From Clarkia xantiana subsp. parviflora (taxonomy: Eukaryota; Streptophyta; Magnoliopsida; Myrtales; Onagraceae): a stretch of DNA of 64,000 nt. Below the pieces are notes generated by a model, which saw only the letters and a program-made list of their open reading frames with translations, did not search any database and was not told where the DNA came from. Shown piece by piece: positions 43,566 through 54,955 of this stretch. The number at the start of each line of letters is the position of its first letter. Positions within the stretch are counted from its first letter, which is position 1. Position numbers and translations under genes: made by a program. The stretch covers positions 36,075,452-36,139,451 of the forward strand of contig JAPTYO010000002.1 in NCBI GenBank assembly GCA_036873135.1, read 5' to 3'.

Positions 43566-43751
43566 TTAATAATATATATATATAAATTTCGGACCTAATA
43601 TAAACATATATATATATTTATTGCCAAGATTCTATCTTTAAGATTAAATCAATCAACACTGTATATATATATATATGTAAAAATCGGCACCTATATAAAT
43701 ATATATATTATTTATTGTCAATATCTTAAATAGGGAAACATATATTAACAA

Positions 43752-44406
43752 GGGTTAAGAACACAATAGGGGCCTGAATGTTTGCCCATGTTGCCAAAAG
43801 GGGTCTGAATTGAAAAAACGTATTATTAAGGGCCTGGATTTTGAGTTTTGTGTATAAGTGAGGTCTCCGTCTATTTTTTCTGTTAAAAGTGACGGAAAGT
43901 GGTCACATGCTTGGCATGTGACCGAAAATAATTTAAAAACCCGAAAATGCCCTTTGACCAAAGTGTGTCCCTCACATGTTTGACCTAAAATGACGAAAAT
44001 ACCCTTTAAGCCACTACAGCTCCGGCGACCACCACCCCAGCTCCGACGACCACCACCACCTCAGGCGACCCAAAAAAGCTCCGATCGGAGCTTTTTTGGG
44101 TCGCCGGAGGAGGGTTTTGGTCGTCGGAGCTGGGGTGGTGGCCGTGGTGGCCTTAAGGGCATAATTAGTGTGCAGGGGTATTTTAGACATTTCACATTTC
44201 ATTAATTAAACTGATAAATTGTATAATAATTGCAAAAGGGTAATTTTGTCATTTCACATGGTTCCGTTACATTTAACAGCAAATTTGGACGGAAACTCGA
44301 TTATCAACAAAACTCAAAATCCAGGCCCTTAATAATACGTTTTTTCAATTCAGACCCTTTTTGGCAACATGGGCAAACATTCAGGCCCCTATTGTGTTCT
44401 TAACCC
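43752..44406. mobile_element. Mutator-like MITE, 655 bp
   Basis: Inverted repeats of about 120 bp begin GGGTTAAGAACACAATAGGG at both ends. The 9-bp duplication TATTAACAA flanks it exactly (43743-43751, 44407-44415). The centre holds a perfect 42-bp palindrome (44064-44105) within a larger imperfect inverted repeat of GGTGGTGG/CCACCACC. The inner copia is empty at the corresponding position (about 37930). No transposase. Confidence 0.92.
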
Positions 44407-44415
44407 TATTAACAA

Positions 44416-44940
44416 TATATTTTCTCAACCTTTTAGGTAACTAAAATCTATCAATAATATCTTTAACCTATTTAAATATTTAGATATATTGATAGTTATA
44501 TATATATTTCTATATATTAATGTGAATCTATCCTAATGTTCCCAATTATAGATTTATTGTTATCTAGAATAAAAATTAAAATATGGTAAACAATAATATC
44601 AAATATTTCGGCCGAAATTTTATCCCTTGGTGCCTAAGAAATTAAAAAATTTACCTTCTAATTTACCTAGGGTTTCGCCCGAAAACACTAATTTCGGAAT
44701 AAGTGGTGAAATTTTAAGATCAAATTTTAATAAGATCTACAATCCAATGTTTGATTTTGATAAATATTACATTTTTCTTGAAGATCATGAACATCAAATT
44801 TCCTAAGAACATCATGAAAATTTCGGATCTCCTTATATCTTAAAAATTTTAAAATTTTAAAACTTTTTCATTTAAAATTCTCGGTCCCTATTTAAAAATT
44901 TCAAGAACACCAATTTATCAAAATCATGAACTCCTAACAC
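44416..44940. other. outer copia leader between MITE and PBS
   Basis: AT-rich, non-coding. It provides the empty site for the Helitron of the inner copy at about 44544-44580. Confidence 0.8.
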
Positions 44941-44954
44941 AAGCTCTGATACCA
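44941..44954 (-). other. primer-binding site of the outer copia
   Basis: Minus strand TGGTATCAGAGCTT, the canonical tRNA-iMet primer site, ends one base before the LTR at 44956. Confidence 0.92.
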
Positions 44955-44955
44955 C

Positions 44956-45553
44956 TGTTAGATTACGGGGAGTGATCACTACGGAAACTAAATCATGGTA
45001 CATGCTAGTAATCGAAATTACACAGCGGAAGATTCTCACATACCTCTACAGTTGTCCATAGTCCCAAGATATTTGCAAGAGGGAGTTCACGATCCTCTGG
45101 TCGACACCCGTAGGGGTTCTTGTGAAGGAAGCCCTACGTGGTATATTCTTCGCAGCAAAGCCTCTGATCGATTCTTGGCAAGGCGCAGATCTCTGGAGTG
45201 TTTGCTCGAAGGCAAATTGGCACACCTTGGTGAGGTAGTGGTTCGACCGAAATATGGTATTCTTGGGGGAATGGTTTTCTCTCAAAACACCAGTTAAAGG
45301 GATTTGTGATTAACCCTAATAAAACCCCTAACTCCCCATATATATAGGAGGAGTAAAGTGGACAAAAGTCCACTTTACCTCCTCACTAATTTTGGCCGAC
45401 CTACTCGTATAGGGAGGCCCAATTTTGGGCCTCTCTTGTCAATTGGGATTTGGGTCTGGCCTAATGTCCTAAAGTGACATGTACTCAATTAACTTAGGTA
45501 ACATATACATAAAATGGGCTTCCATTTATGGCGCCCATCACCATATGCTTACA
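44956..45553 (-). repeat. 5' LTR of the outer copia
   Basis: 598 bp, TGTTAGATTACGGGGAGTG to CATATGCTTACA, the partner of 26250-26844. Confidence 0.92.
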
Positions 45554-46770
45554 CATAGTATCTCTCCAAGACCTGTTGTCAGTTATGACATGCCGCAAAT
45601 GAATCATAGCATATCACCAATGATCCTAACTCAGGAGGAAGTTGAGGCAATGATAACAAGAAAGATGAATGAATCCAAGACGAAGGTGATACACACCTTG
45701 AACGACAACGCCACTCACCCTTTCACAAGGGAGATAATCCTCAACAGAGTCCCGGATTCGTTGAACTTGATAAAGATCGAAAAATACAATGGAAAGGGTG
45801 ATCCCCTTGAACACATATAGCAACATGAAGCATCTCTCCTGGGAAGGACAAGTGATGATCGACATACCGCTCTTTTGTTCCCAAACACCCTGTAAGGAAT
45901 GGCATCCCATTGGTTCTTTGGTCTGCCTAACGAAAGTGTCTACTCGTGGCCATACCTAAAATCGAAGTTCCTCCAGAGATACAAGGGAGAACGAAAATTG
46001 CTAAAGGGGACAAATTCGATCGATGATGTCAAGCAGGAGAACGATGAATCATTTGCAAGCTATTACACCAGATTCAATCAGAATTTGGCGGGCATACAAG
46101 GGGATATGACTGAAGGTGAGATTGTGAGAGCTTTTATAAAGAATCTAGGGCGTTATGGCTAGACTTTAGCAGAGAAGATGGCCAAAAAGCCTGCAAGAAA
46201 CTTGGAAGAGCTGGCTGCAATGGTGAAAACCCACATAGACTTGGAAAGGCATAGAACGAACAAAAATGCGAAGATACAAGCCTCCAAGGAAGAGAATGTG
46301 AAGCCAAACAAGGGTAAGCCACCTCAAGTGCCTATACCCATCAGACATAATGATTGGCGTCCTCCCAATGTGAGAAATCAACCATGAGACTTCCAAAGGG
46401 AAAGAGATGTCAATGTCATCAAGTTTGTGCCACTAAATGCACCACCAACAGTCGTTCTGAAGGAGATGTGAAATTTAAGGATCTGGACACCTCCTGCAAG
46501 GTGGAGAAACCCAATGGTTGTGAACGAGAATGATAAATAGTGTGACAATCATGAAGCACACGGTCATGACACAAATGGTTGCTTCAGTTTGAAGTTAAGC
46601 ATTAACAATGCGATGCAAAGAGGAGAGCTGAAACAATTCGCCGATCACGGGGGCAATAGCGCACCCGTAAGATTTACGGCCAGGGAGAAAGGGAAGGAGA
46701 AGGTTGAATACAACGCTCCTCCTAACAAGAGAGGAGAAATTAACATGATTCATGGAGGGGAATGAGCAGG
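45554..46770 (+). pseudogene. gag C-terminal part of the host element
   Basis: It continues the gag cut at 26249. Order: MILTQEEVEAMITRKM, FTREIILNRVPDSLNL, YNGKGDPLEHI, the gag core WFFGLPNESVYSWPYLKSKF with SFASYYTRFNQNLAG, a Lys-rich linker, and a decayed zinc knuckle CDNHEAHGHDTNGC. In-frame stops appear at about 45820 (TAG for a Gln codon), 46160 (TAG), 46386 (TGA), 46470 (TGA), 46539 (TAG) and 46763 (TGA), otherwise in one frame. It is the same gag family as 551-2376. Confidence 0.85.
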
Positions 46771-47330
46771 TGGTTCAACAGGAAATGCTAGAGAGGTGTA
46801 TTCCACCAAAATCGACTTTACGCCGAAATGGAGGAAAAGACCAAGAGAAGAAGAAGAGACGGTGATCGAGTTCTCTGAAGAAGATAAGAGCCACATTGTC
46901 TTTCCACATGACGGTGCCCTGGTAGTAACTCTATACATCGGCAACTACGATGTAAAGAGGATACTAGTTGATGGAGGTAGCTTGCCTGACTTACTGCAGA
47001 TGCAAGTGCTAAAGGAAATTGGAAAAACAAAGATGGATTTACGACCAGTGGACTTTCCTCTTGTTGGCTTTTCAGGAGAGACAAGCTATCCCTTAGGAAT
47101 AATCACCTTGCCAGTAACTTTGGGGCAAGTTTGGACACAAATAAAGATTAACGTGAACTTCTTGGTCGTGGAAAGCTTGGGAGCCTACAACGGGATCCTC
47201 GGTAGAACCACAATCAATCCATATGAGATAGTGCCGTCAACGGTTCATCAGAAAATGAAGTTCATCCTAACTGATGTGGATGAGGTGGAATGCCCTTTTG
47301 TTCACTATCCGAGGCGTAAGGTAGAGGAAG
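46771..47330 (+). pseudogene. aspartic protease of the host element
   Basis: Open from about 46796: FSEEDKSHIVFPHDGALVV, active site RILVDGGSLPDLLQMQVL, LVGFSGETSYPLGIITLPVT, NGILGRTTINPYEIVPSTVH and QKMKFILTD. The DGG motif is intact. In an autonomous Tat element RT would follow. Here the frame passes straight into a different ORF, so polymerase has been lost or was never present in this subfamily. Confidence 0.85.
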
Positions 47331-48773
47331 CGACTGTACCTTCGCCTGGGATGGCAGCGTTATACATTGTTCAAGTGCGTAGTGGTTTGCGCTTCCCTTA
47401 CTTCCCAGATCTTATAGAATTGTGTCAGTACTATGGGATATCTTCCATTGAACTTGCTCCCGACGCTATTAGGCTTGGTTGGTTTTCGAGTGTTATGTCA
47501 TCGTCAGGGCTGGAAATATTCCTTTGCTATATTCTGATGTTTTTATCGGATCCAGTATCATTAGCCAACCGGAGTGTTTGCTATGGTTGCTCGCTATCCC
47601 ATATTATCTGTTCCAGATTCTGAGGAAGGAAGTGAGGCTGCTTGGAATTCAAACTTCCCACATTGACCGTTCCAGTAGTCAGTGGAAGAATCACTACTTC
47701 TTCATCAATGATTATCAGGTTTCTTGGCAGGTTTGCCAATTTAACATCAAGGATGCTACTCACAAGGCTAGGAATTACCAGACTGTGCGAGCGTACTCAG
47801 AGTCGGATATTCACAGGGTGGGCGTCTTATTAGCTCCTCCCGTGGTATGCTACTGTTTTTTTTTGTTTTTCATGTCTTTTTCTTTCTTTCCTTGTAGGTT
47901 TGTTTTCTGGCAAAACCCAATGGTCACAGGAGGGTGATTCCACGCACGTTGATGCCTCGGCGGGCGAGAGGAAAGTGCAGTCCCATCTTGCTCTTAAGGG
48001 ATAAAAAATTGCTAAGTCCTCCAAGGGATCCAAGGCTTCAGGTATGTAAGCATATGTAGTTGTTATCATTGTCATACAATTTATTTCATAGTTGTTCTCA
48101 TATTGTCTTCCTTTCTTTTTCAGGGCAAGCTGTTGGTACGGACAAAGCTTTGGATGCATCGAAGGTGAAGAAATCTAACCCTGAGAGTGGAGGCTCGAAG
48201 GATCCCTACAACAAGAAGAGGAAGGATGCTCCCCTTGATGACCCTCTGCAGACTCCTTCTTGTGATAAAGAGAAGGATGTCGTTCCTCCTGTCCCCGTGA
48301 TTGACAAAGGTAAGGGCCCGGCCTTGGTTGAGGAGTTTGTGTCTTATGCGGACGGCTTGTCGGACATTTATGCTCCCGACTCGGGGATGAACCTCGAAGG
48401 TATTAATCATTAATCTTTTTTTTTCTCATCATTCATGTTATGCAATATTCATGCATTGATATGTAGGGCGTATACGGCTCCATGTGCTATCCCAGGAGGA
48501 CTTGGTCCGTCCTCTTGGGGGTGATGTCGTAGGCTCCGCTTGGGTGCCTTTTGCTTCCACTGGTAGTTACCATTTTGATCGTTGGTATACCTTGGTGACT
48601 CCGAAGGTTGGCGTACGCATGTTGAAAGCACTTGTGCCTCGGTCAACCGCAGGGCTACGCCTGACACCTTTCCGGTTGCGTATCGATTCGTTTGCCAGGC
48701 GTTATCTCGATATGCCCCTGTAAGTTTATCTTTTTTTTCTTATTTATTTTAATTCTAGGGACACCTCTTTTCA

Positions 48774-48912
48774 TTTCTTAGGTGTTTAATTAGTTATTCG
48801 CTTAGGTAATTTAGGATTCTAGTTAGCCTAATAATTAACTAGTGGCGACTCTTTTCAAAGTCCACGTTTTCAAAACGTAATTCGCCGTAGGTCAGATTTT
48901 TAGGGTCCGACA
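48774..48912 (+). repeat. inverted partial copy of the Ogre LTR start
   Basis: Its reverse complement begins TGTCGGACCCTAAAAATCTG and follows the LTR (48922 onward) through GGCGAATTACGTTTTGAAAA and GAGTCGCCACTAG to CACCTAAGAAAT, with several differences. It faces the real LTR across a 9-bp gap, forming a long hairpin-like structure. Confidence 0.85.
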
Positions 48913-48921
48913 ATTTCAAAT

Positions 48922-50144
48922 TGTCGGACCTAAAATCTGACCTATGGCGAATTACGTTTTGAAAAACGTGCAATTTTGGAAAGAGTCGCCACTAGATAAT
49001 TACGGCTAACTAGAAACCTAAATTACCTAGGTAAAAACAATTAGCACCTAAGAAATTAATTGGTCTGCGTTTAAAGATTTGGGTTCGGGGGTTCTGTTAC
49101 GAATTAAAAAAAAATATTTTAATCACACCCTTTCAATACTTAATTAACATATTTGCCAGTTTTAAAATTAAACTAACTTCATACGAAATATTTAATATCG
49201 GCAAAATTAAACCTAAAAACCTATTATGCGCCTAGATTCCCTAATTGAAATAAAATCTAATTAACGTTAAACATGCTCAAAATCCTAGCACAATTTAATT
49301 ATACACAATAAGGCATGCTATTTTACTAATCTTCATCTAAACTATTTAATTAACATGATATAATAACCACTGTACTAATAATAATAATAATAATAAATAT
49401 AATAACAGAAAAAAAAACAGAGCGTGCGTGATTTACCTGCCGGAGAGGGAAGATGACGATGGCCACAGCAGCAGACCAGACGACGGCGGGCGTAATCGGG
49501 ACGAACTCCGGCGGCGTAATCGGGACGAACTCCGGCGGCGGACGGCTGGGAAGGCGGCAGGTAGTCCTCCGGCACGAGAGACAGCAACAGCGGGCGAGGA
49601 CGGCGGCGCTACTGTCTGGCGAACCAATTTCCGGCGACGATTGCAGGCCAGACGGCGGGACGACCTCCGGCAGCGACGGGCGGCGCTAACAGCGGCAGCT
49701 GGACGACAATTGGAGCTGAGCAACGGCCGGGGACGGACTCCGGCGAACCTCCGACGACAGTAGGAAGAAGAAGGAGAAGAGATTTTCAGTCCAGCACGTT
49801 TTCCAAAAAAAAAATTAATATTTTATTCTTCAATTTTCTGTGTATCTTTTTACATGTAATAGGTACCTATTTATAGGTAAATTGACACCCAAAAATTGGA
49901 AAATAAATATTCCCTCAATATTTACCCTATTAAATCCGAAAATATATATATAAATATATATATTATATATTTTCTGATTTATTACATCACATTATTGCAT
50001 ATGTATTGTCCTAATTTAAACTGAGCCTATTTTTGGCAACTCCGCGACCTTCCATATTTAAATACTTCCTTTTTTAAACGCGTTGCACATAACATTTTTA
50101 ACGTGTTATATACGTGTCGCGCGTACCAAAATTAGGTATTTACA
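48922..50144 (-). repeat. 3' LTR of the Ogre-like element
   Basis: TGTCGGACCTAAAATC to AGGTATTTACA, 1223 bp. It includes an AAT-repeat tract (49375-49395), a GC-rich segment with a 24-bp duplication near 49490-49535 (GGCGTAATCGGGACGAACTC twice), and an AT tract at 49938-49968. Partner 60368-61624. Confidence 0.93.
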
Positions 50145-51373
50145 GCTTGCCCCTCTTTGGACGGACTCCCGTAGAATGCATTCGAGGGGGTTTGTCCAAA
50201 GACGAGTAAACACTAATTTTGGCTAGGGAGTATATCTTCTTCCGGGTCTTCAAGTCTCCAAGGCGGCCTTTGGCTTTATTGATGGTGCGAAAAAGTAGAA
50301 CCTCTGTCGACGATGCCCCTGTTGGCGGTGCCTCCATTGGTAGTGCAGAAAATAGAGCCTCCAGTGGCGTGCGAAAAAGTAAAGCCTCCAGTGGCGTGCA
50401 ATAAAGTAAAACCTTTGGTGATGATTGGTAACAGACGACCTCTACGTCAGACAGTACCATCAACCTCTGGTGACGCCTCTAGTGGCGAGTGGTAACGGAA
50501 AAACCTCTACGTCAGACCGTGCCGGAAAACCTCTGGTGATATCTCTGGTGGCGAAAGACCTCTACGTCAAATCATACCGGAGAACCTTTGGTGATGCCTC
50601 TAGTGGCGAGTGTCAGAGAAGTGCCTCTAGTGGCGTCCGTTGGAGAAGTGCCTCTAGTGGCGTGACTTGCGAAGTCTGAATACTAAGGCTTCGTTCGTCG
50701 GAGTTGACTCTCAGAAAGCTGGAAAACTTCAGATCCTGATTGTCGGTTGTGACTTGTAGGAAAAGACTGTAACAGTCCTACTCATCCTTGAATGGCGAAT
50801 CGCGAGAGCAGACTGTAACCGTCCCGTTTGCCGTGAAGTTGACTTTGGAAGGCGCTGTGTTGCGCATGAATGTTTGTCCCTAATTTTTGCCTAAATTGCG
50901 CACGGCGCGACAATCTAGCGGGATTTTTTTTTTTTTTAGAATTTCTCTTTTTTCTCTCCTTTTGCCGTGATTGCAATTTCTGAACTTGCAACCATGCCCC
51001 TCATTTCCTGATTTTGCCTAGGCCGCCCTTTCGGGTTTTCAACCTAGCGGAAGCACTCTTTATTTGATAGCCGATTAAACGGTGGCTGTGACCCGTACTT
51101 TATTTTCCGTCTTGATGCGGAAGTATTTGTAGCCATTTGGAGGGTGGCTGTGGCCCTTTACAATTTGAAAATCTCAAGTAAGTAGCTCAGGATACGCTAT
51201 AAAGCTTGTCGTCATCGCTACTTAAGACCCCTCTCTTTTCTTTTTTTTTTGAACTCTCCTTTTACCATGACTGTCCTTTCAGATTTTCATTCATGCCTCT
51301 CATCCCTAACTTTTGCCTTCGTCGCCTTTACAGGTTTTCGACCTAGTGGGAAATTTTTTTTTTTTTGTTCTTT
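50145..51373 (-). repeat. 3' untranslated region with GCCTCTAGTGGCG repeats
   Basis: 50145-50158 (minus AAAGAGGGGCAAGC) is the polypurine tract. 50310-50665 carries at least ten copies of CCTCTAGTGGCG/CCTCCAGTGGCG/CCTCTGGTGACG, many spaced by AGACGACCTCTACGTCAGAC-like units. 50900-51373 has pyrimidine tracts. No coding sequence. Confidence 0.8.
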
Positions 51374-52569
51374 TCAGGCATAATACCTTTTAAGTGCGTC
51401 TGCATTGATTGGACTAGGAAGGTCTTGACCGTCCATATCCGTGATGATCAGCGCACCTCCCTTGAACACCTCTTTGACCACGTAGGGTCCTTCGTACTTT
51501 GGCGCGAACTTCCCTCGCGAATCAGGATTGATACGCAGTACTTTGCACAATACCAGGTCTCCTGGTTGGAAATTACGTGGTCGCACCTTCTTGTCAAAGG
51601 CCTTAGCCATCCGTTGTTGGTAACATTGCCCATGACATAGTGCCGTGAGCCTCTTTTCGTCGATGAGGTTCAATTGTTCATACCTTTGTCTAGCCCATTC
51701 TGCCTCGTCGAGCCCTGATTCTGCCAGGATCCTTGCAGAGGGGATTTCCACTTCCACGGGTAGAACAGCTTCAGTTCCATACACGAGAGAAAACGGAGTT
51801 GCCCTGGTTGAAGTGCCGATCGATGTTCTGTATACCAAGAGTGCCCAAGGTAACATGTTATGCCAATCTTTGTATGTGACAGTCATCTTTTCAATGATCT
51901 TCTTTATGTTTTTATTTGCTGCTTCCACCGCGCCGTTCATCTGAGGGCGATATGGGGACGAATTCCTGTGTTTGATCTTGAGCTGAACACATAAATCGTT
52001 TATCAATTTGTTGTTGAGATTCTTGGCATTGTCCGTGATTATTGTCTCGGGCACCCCGTAACGGGCAACGATGTCTCTTCGTAAGAAACGCTCAAACGCT
52101 TTTGCAGTAACTGATGCCAGTGTGACAACCTCTATCCACTTGGTGAAATAATCAATTGCCACTAAAATGAACATGTGACCGTTAGATGCATTTGGTGAAA
52201 TGGGACCGATCACGTCAATTCCCCACATCGAAAAGCCACGGAGAAGACATCGGATGCAACTCATTTGGCGGTGCATGAATCTGACTAGAATACACCTGGC
52301 ATAAGTGGCATCGACGGACGTGCTCCACGCAGTCTGTCATCAGGGTAGTCCAAAAATAGCCCATCCTCATGATTTTTCTTGCGAGCATGTGACCGCTCAT
52401 ATGCGGTCCACAGCTTCCTTCGTGGACTTCCTCCATCAACCGCTTCGCCTCTTCCGAACCTACACATCTCAAAAGGTAGCATCAAAAGATTTTCTATAAA
52501 GAACCTCACCACTAAGAAAGTAATTACATGCCATCCTGCGGATGGTCTTCCGATCTTTGCTACTTGCAC
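51374..52569 (-). pseudogene. integrase of the Ogre-like element
   Basis: The zinc-binding N-terminus EVHEGSCGPHMSGHMLARK with CVEHVRRCHLCQ (HHCC) lies at 52285-52440. The catalytic core has the first Asp in LVAIDYFTKWIEVV, the second in IITDNAKNLNN and the Glu in GAVEAANKNIKK. The C-terminal part ends with FAPKYEGPYVVKEVFKGGAL, a chromodomain-less tail. It inserts cDNA into chromosomes. The core (52276-51374) is open for 300 codons. It is joined to the finger by a frameshift at about 52230, and another shift near 52490 separates it from RNase H. Confidence 0.92.
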
Positions 52570-54180
52570 CCTCGGGAAACTCGCCTGACTGCAAGTATCT
52601 CTTTATATCAAGGAACCAGGGCTCGCCATCTGATTCTTCAAGTGTGCAACAATATGCCGGACGCTTGTTTACTTCAATCTCGAGAGGCTCTATGGAATTC
52701 CCGTCCGAGATATTCACCATTGATGCGAGGGTCGCCAACGCATCTGCAAATTGATTTTTACTCCGAGGCATCTGCGTGAATGTTATTTCCTCAAACTTCT
52801 CGCTCAACTCTTCAATGTGCTGATGATATGGTTGCAACTTGGGATCTCTCGTTTTCCATTCTCCCAAGGTTTGGAGAATGATCAACATGGAATCTCCATA
52901 AACCTCCAATTCCTGTATCTTGAAATCGATTGCCGCTCGCAACCCGAGAATGCACGCTTCGTATTCCGCCACGTTGTTGGTGCACGGGAAGGCGATCTTT
53001 GCTGCTACAGGAAAATGTTGACCTTTTGGGGATACAAGCACTGCCCCTATACCACATCCGGTGGAATTTGCAGCTCCATCAAAATACATTCTCCACATGC
53101 TTTCACTTCCTGTTTCTTCCTCCGTGTGAAGTATGTCGCTATCCGGAAGCTTGTGATTTGCTTGACGATCGTCATCAATGGGAAACTCGGCTAGGTGATA
53201 TGCAATAGCCTGCCCTTTTATAGAAGTACGAGGAATGAACTGTATGTCGTACTCAGCAAGCTGGACCTGCCATTTGGCGACATTCTTCATTAACGCCGGC
53301 TTCTCTAGTACGTATTTCAAGGGATTCAGCTTAGAAATGAGATGTATGGTGTAATACAACGTATATTGTCGGAGTCGCTGCATCACCCATACTAATGCGC
53401 AACTTGTCCTTTCAACCTCCGTATACTTGGCCTCTCCTTCAGTAAAATTCTTGCTGAGGTAATAAATGGCGTGCTCTGTCTGGCCATCTTCATCTAGTTG
53501 CCCCAACATGCATCCCAATGAGCCTTTTCGAACTGCCAGATACAAAATGAGTGGCCGACCCGGAGTGGGCGGGACCAAAACCGGTGAATTGACGAGATAT
53601 TCTTTGATTGACTTGAAGGCATGCTGACACTCTTCATCCCATTCAATCAATGCATTTTTCCGCAGGAGGCAGAACAAAGGTTGACACTTGTTCGTCATAT
53701 TGGCGATGAATCTCGCGATGTAATTCAAACGTCCGAGCAAGCTTCTGACCTCCTTGGCGGTAGACGGTGCTGGAAGGTGTAGTATCGCTCTGACCTTGTC
53801 GGGATCCACCTCTATACCCTTCTTGCTGACTATAAAGCCCAGCAACTTACCGGATGTTACTCCGAACGTGCATTTTTCTGGATTTAGCCTGAGTTTAAAC
53901 TTCTTAAGCCGTTCAAAGAGCATCTGCAGGTTGACAAGGTGGTCTTCATCCTCGCGGGACTTTGCAATCATATCATCGGCGTATACTTCTATCTGTTTAT
54001 GCATCATGTCATGGAACAATGTCACCATTGCTCTCTGGTAAGTTTCCCCCGCATTCTTGAGTCCGAAAGGCATGACCTTGTAGCAAAACGTGCCCCACAT
54101 TGTTATGAAAGTGGTTTTCGACTTGTCTTCTTCTGCCATCTTGATATGGTTGTATCCAGAGAACCATCCATGAACGAGAA
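52500..54180 (-). pseudogene. RT core and dual RNase H of the Ogre-like element
   Basis: A 556-codon frame from 54139 contains the RT motifs FCYKVMPFGLKNAGETYQRA and EVYADDMIAKSRE (catalytic DD), LRLNPEKCTFGV and LLGFIVSKKGIEVDP. A first RNase H follows (ILYLAVRKGSLGCMLGQ, YYLSKNFTEGEAKYTEVER). A second RNase H of archaeal type comes next: MYFDGAANSTGCGIGAVLVS, NVAEYEACILGLRAAID, VYGDSMLIILQ and FADALATLASM. Two RNase H copies mark the Tat lineage. The frame is intact here but lacks its RT N-terminus, which is in another frame. Confidence 0.93.
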
Positions 54181-54775
54181 CATGTTGTGCCGTGCTGTGT
54201 TATCGACTAGCATGTCAATATGAGGGAGTGGAAAGTTATCCTTCGGACTAGCCTTGTTGAGATCCCGATAATCAACACAGACTCGAACACGACCATCCTT
54301 CTTCGGCATAGGGACAATGTTGGCGACCCACTCGGAGTAGTTGCACACCTCAAGGAGCCCCGCGTTAATTTGCTTGATGATCTCTTCCTTGATCTTGAGG
54401 AGTAACTCTGGACTCTGCCGCCTTAAATGTTGTCTTTTGGGTTTGAACTTCTCGGTATCTATGGGCAAAGTATGTTGCACAATTGCTGTATCTAAACCTG
54501 GCATGTCAGAATATGACCAAGCAAAGATCTCTTTGTACTCGTCTGGTAGCTCGATCATCTGGGCTTTCTGAGAAGGATCAAGGGTTGCCCCAATTTTGAG
54601 CTCTCGGGGTTCTTCCTTCGTACCAATGTTAACTATTTCGATAGTTTCGGCCGTTGATGGCTTTCTCTCTTCGAATCTCTCAAGGTTCTCTCTTATTTCA
54701 ATCGGAACATGGTCATCATTATATTCTTCTGATGGAATCACATCATCGTGGTTTTCGTGTTTTCTTGTATTTTTC
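54145..54775 (-). pseudogene. RT N-terminus after the intron
   Basis: From the splice acceptor at 54775 it reads through VIPSEEYNDDHVPIEIREN, KPKRQHLRRQSPE, INAGLLEVCNYSEWVANIVP, KKDGRVRVCVDYRDLNKASP and DNFPLPHIDMLVDN, the standard entry to plant Ty3/gypsy RT. A frameshift at about 54160, just before the palm block, puts the rest in the next frame. Confidence 0.9.
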
Positions 54776-54955
54776 CTACGGTAAGGAAAATAACCGGAAT
54801 CAATGCGAATTTGACGAGAAATAAATGAAAATGAGTAAAATTTGAAATAAAGGGATTTATTTATATTGATAAGATCATGATAATATCCCTCTTTCCAATG
54901 CGGGGCTCATGATCTTGCCGCGCAAAGGAGTACAACAGAAACTCATAAATCTTAC
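54776..54955 (-). other. 180-bp intron in pol
   Basis: Minus strand: exon end CTTAGCGATGA, donor GTAAGA; acceptor CCTTACCGTAG followed by GAAAAATAC. Joining gives a continuous frame from the G-patch segment into RT (GA + G forms a Glu codon), while the unspliced frame stops at once (TAA in GAGTAAG). Ogre elements are known for a spliced intron between protease and RT. Confidence 0.75.

Larger units (their letters stand above)
26250..45553 (-). mobile_element. outer Ty1/copia element (copy B)
   Basis: Minus-strand element with LTRs 26250-26844 (3') and 44956-45553 (5'), tRNA-Met primer site 44941-44954 and decayed gag-like, integrase-linker and RT/RNase H segments. It is inserted in the gag of the Tat-type host. 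It is itself interrupted by a second copia of the same family (30716-40361) and by two Mutator-like MITEs. Without insertions it would be about 8.4 kb. Confidence 0.9.

Noticed and set aside
48060..48723. Spliced ORF at 48.1-48.7 kb as an independent host gene
   Set aside because: It lies in the same orientation directly downstream of gag-protease and continues into element-type 3' repeats, so I assign it to the element, though a captured origin stays possible.
49428..49763. GC-rich plus-strand frames of about 100 codons in the Ogre LTRs (also at 60901-61341)
   Set aside because: Low-complexity Arg/Gly frames created by GGCGGC-rich LTR sequence; they differ in length and frame between the two LTRs.
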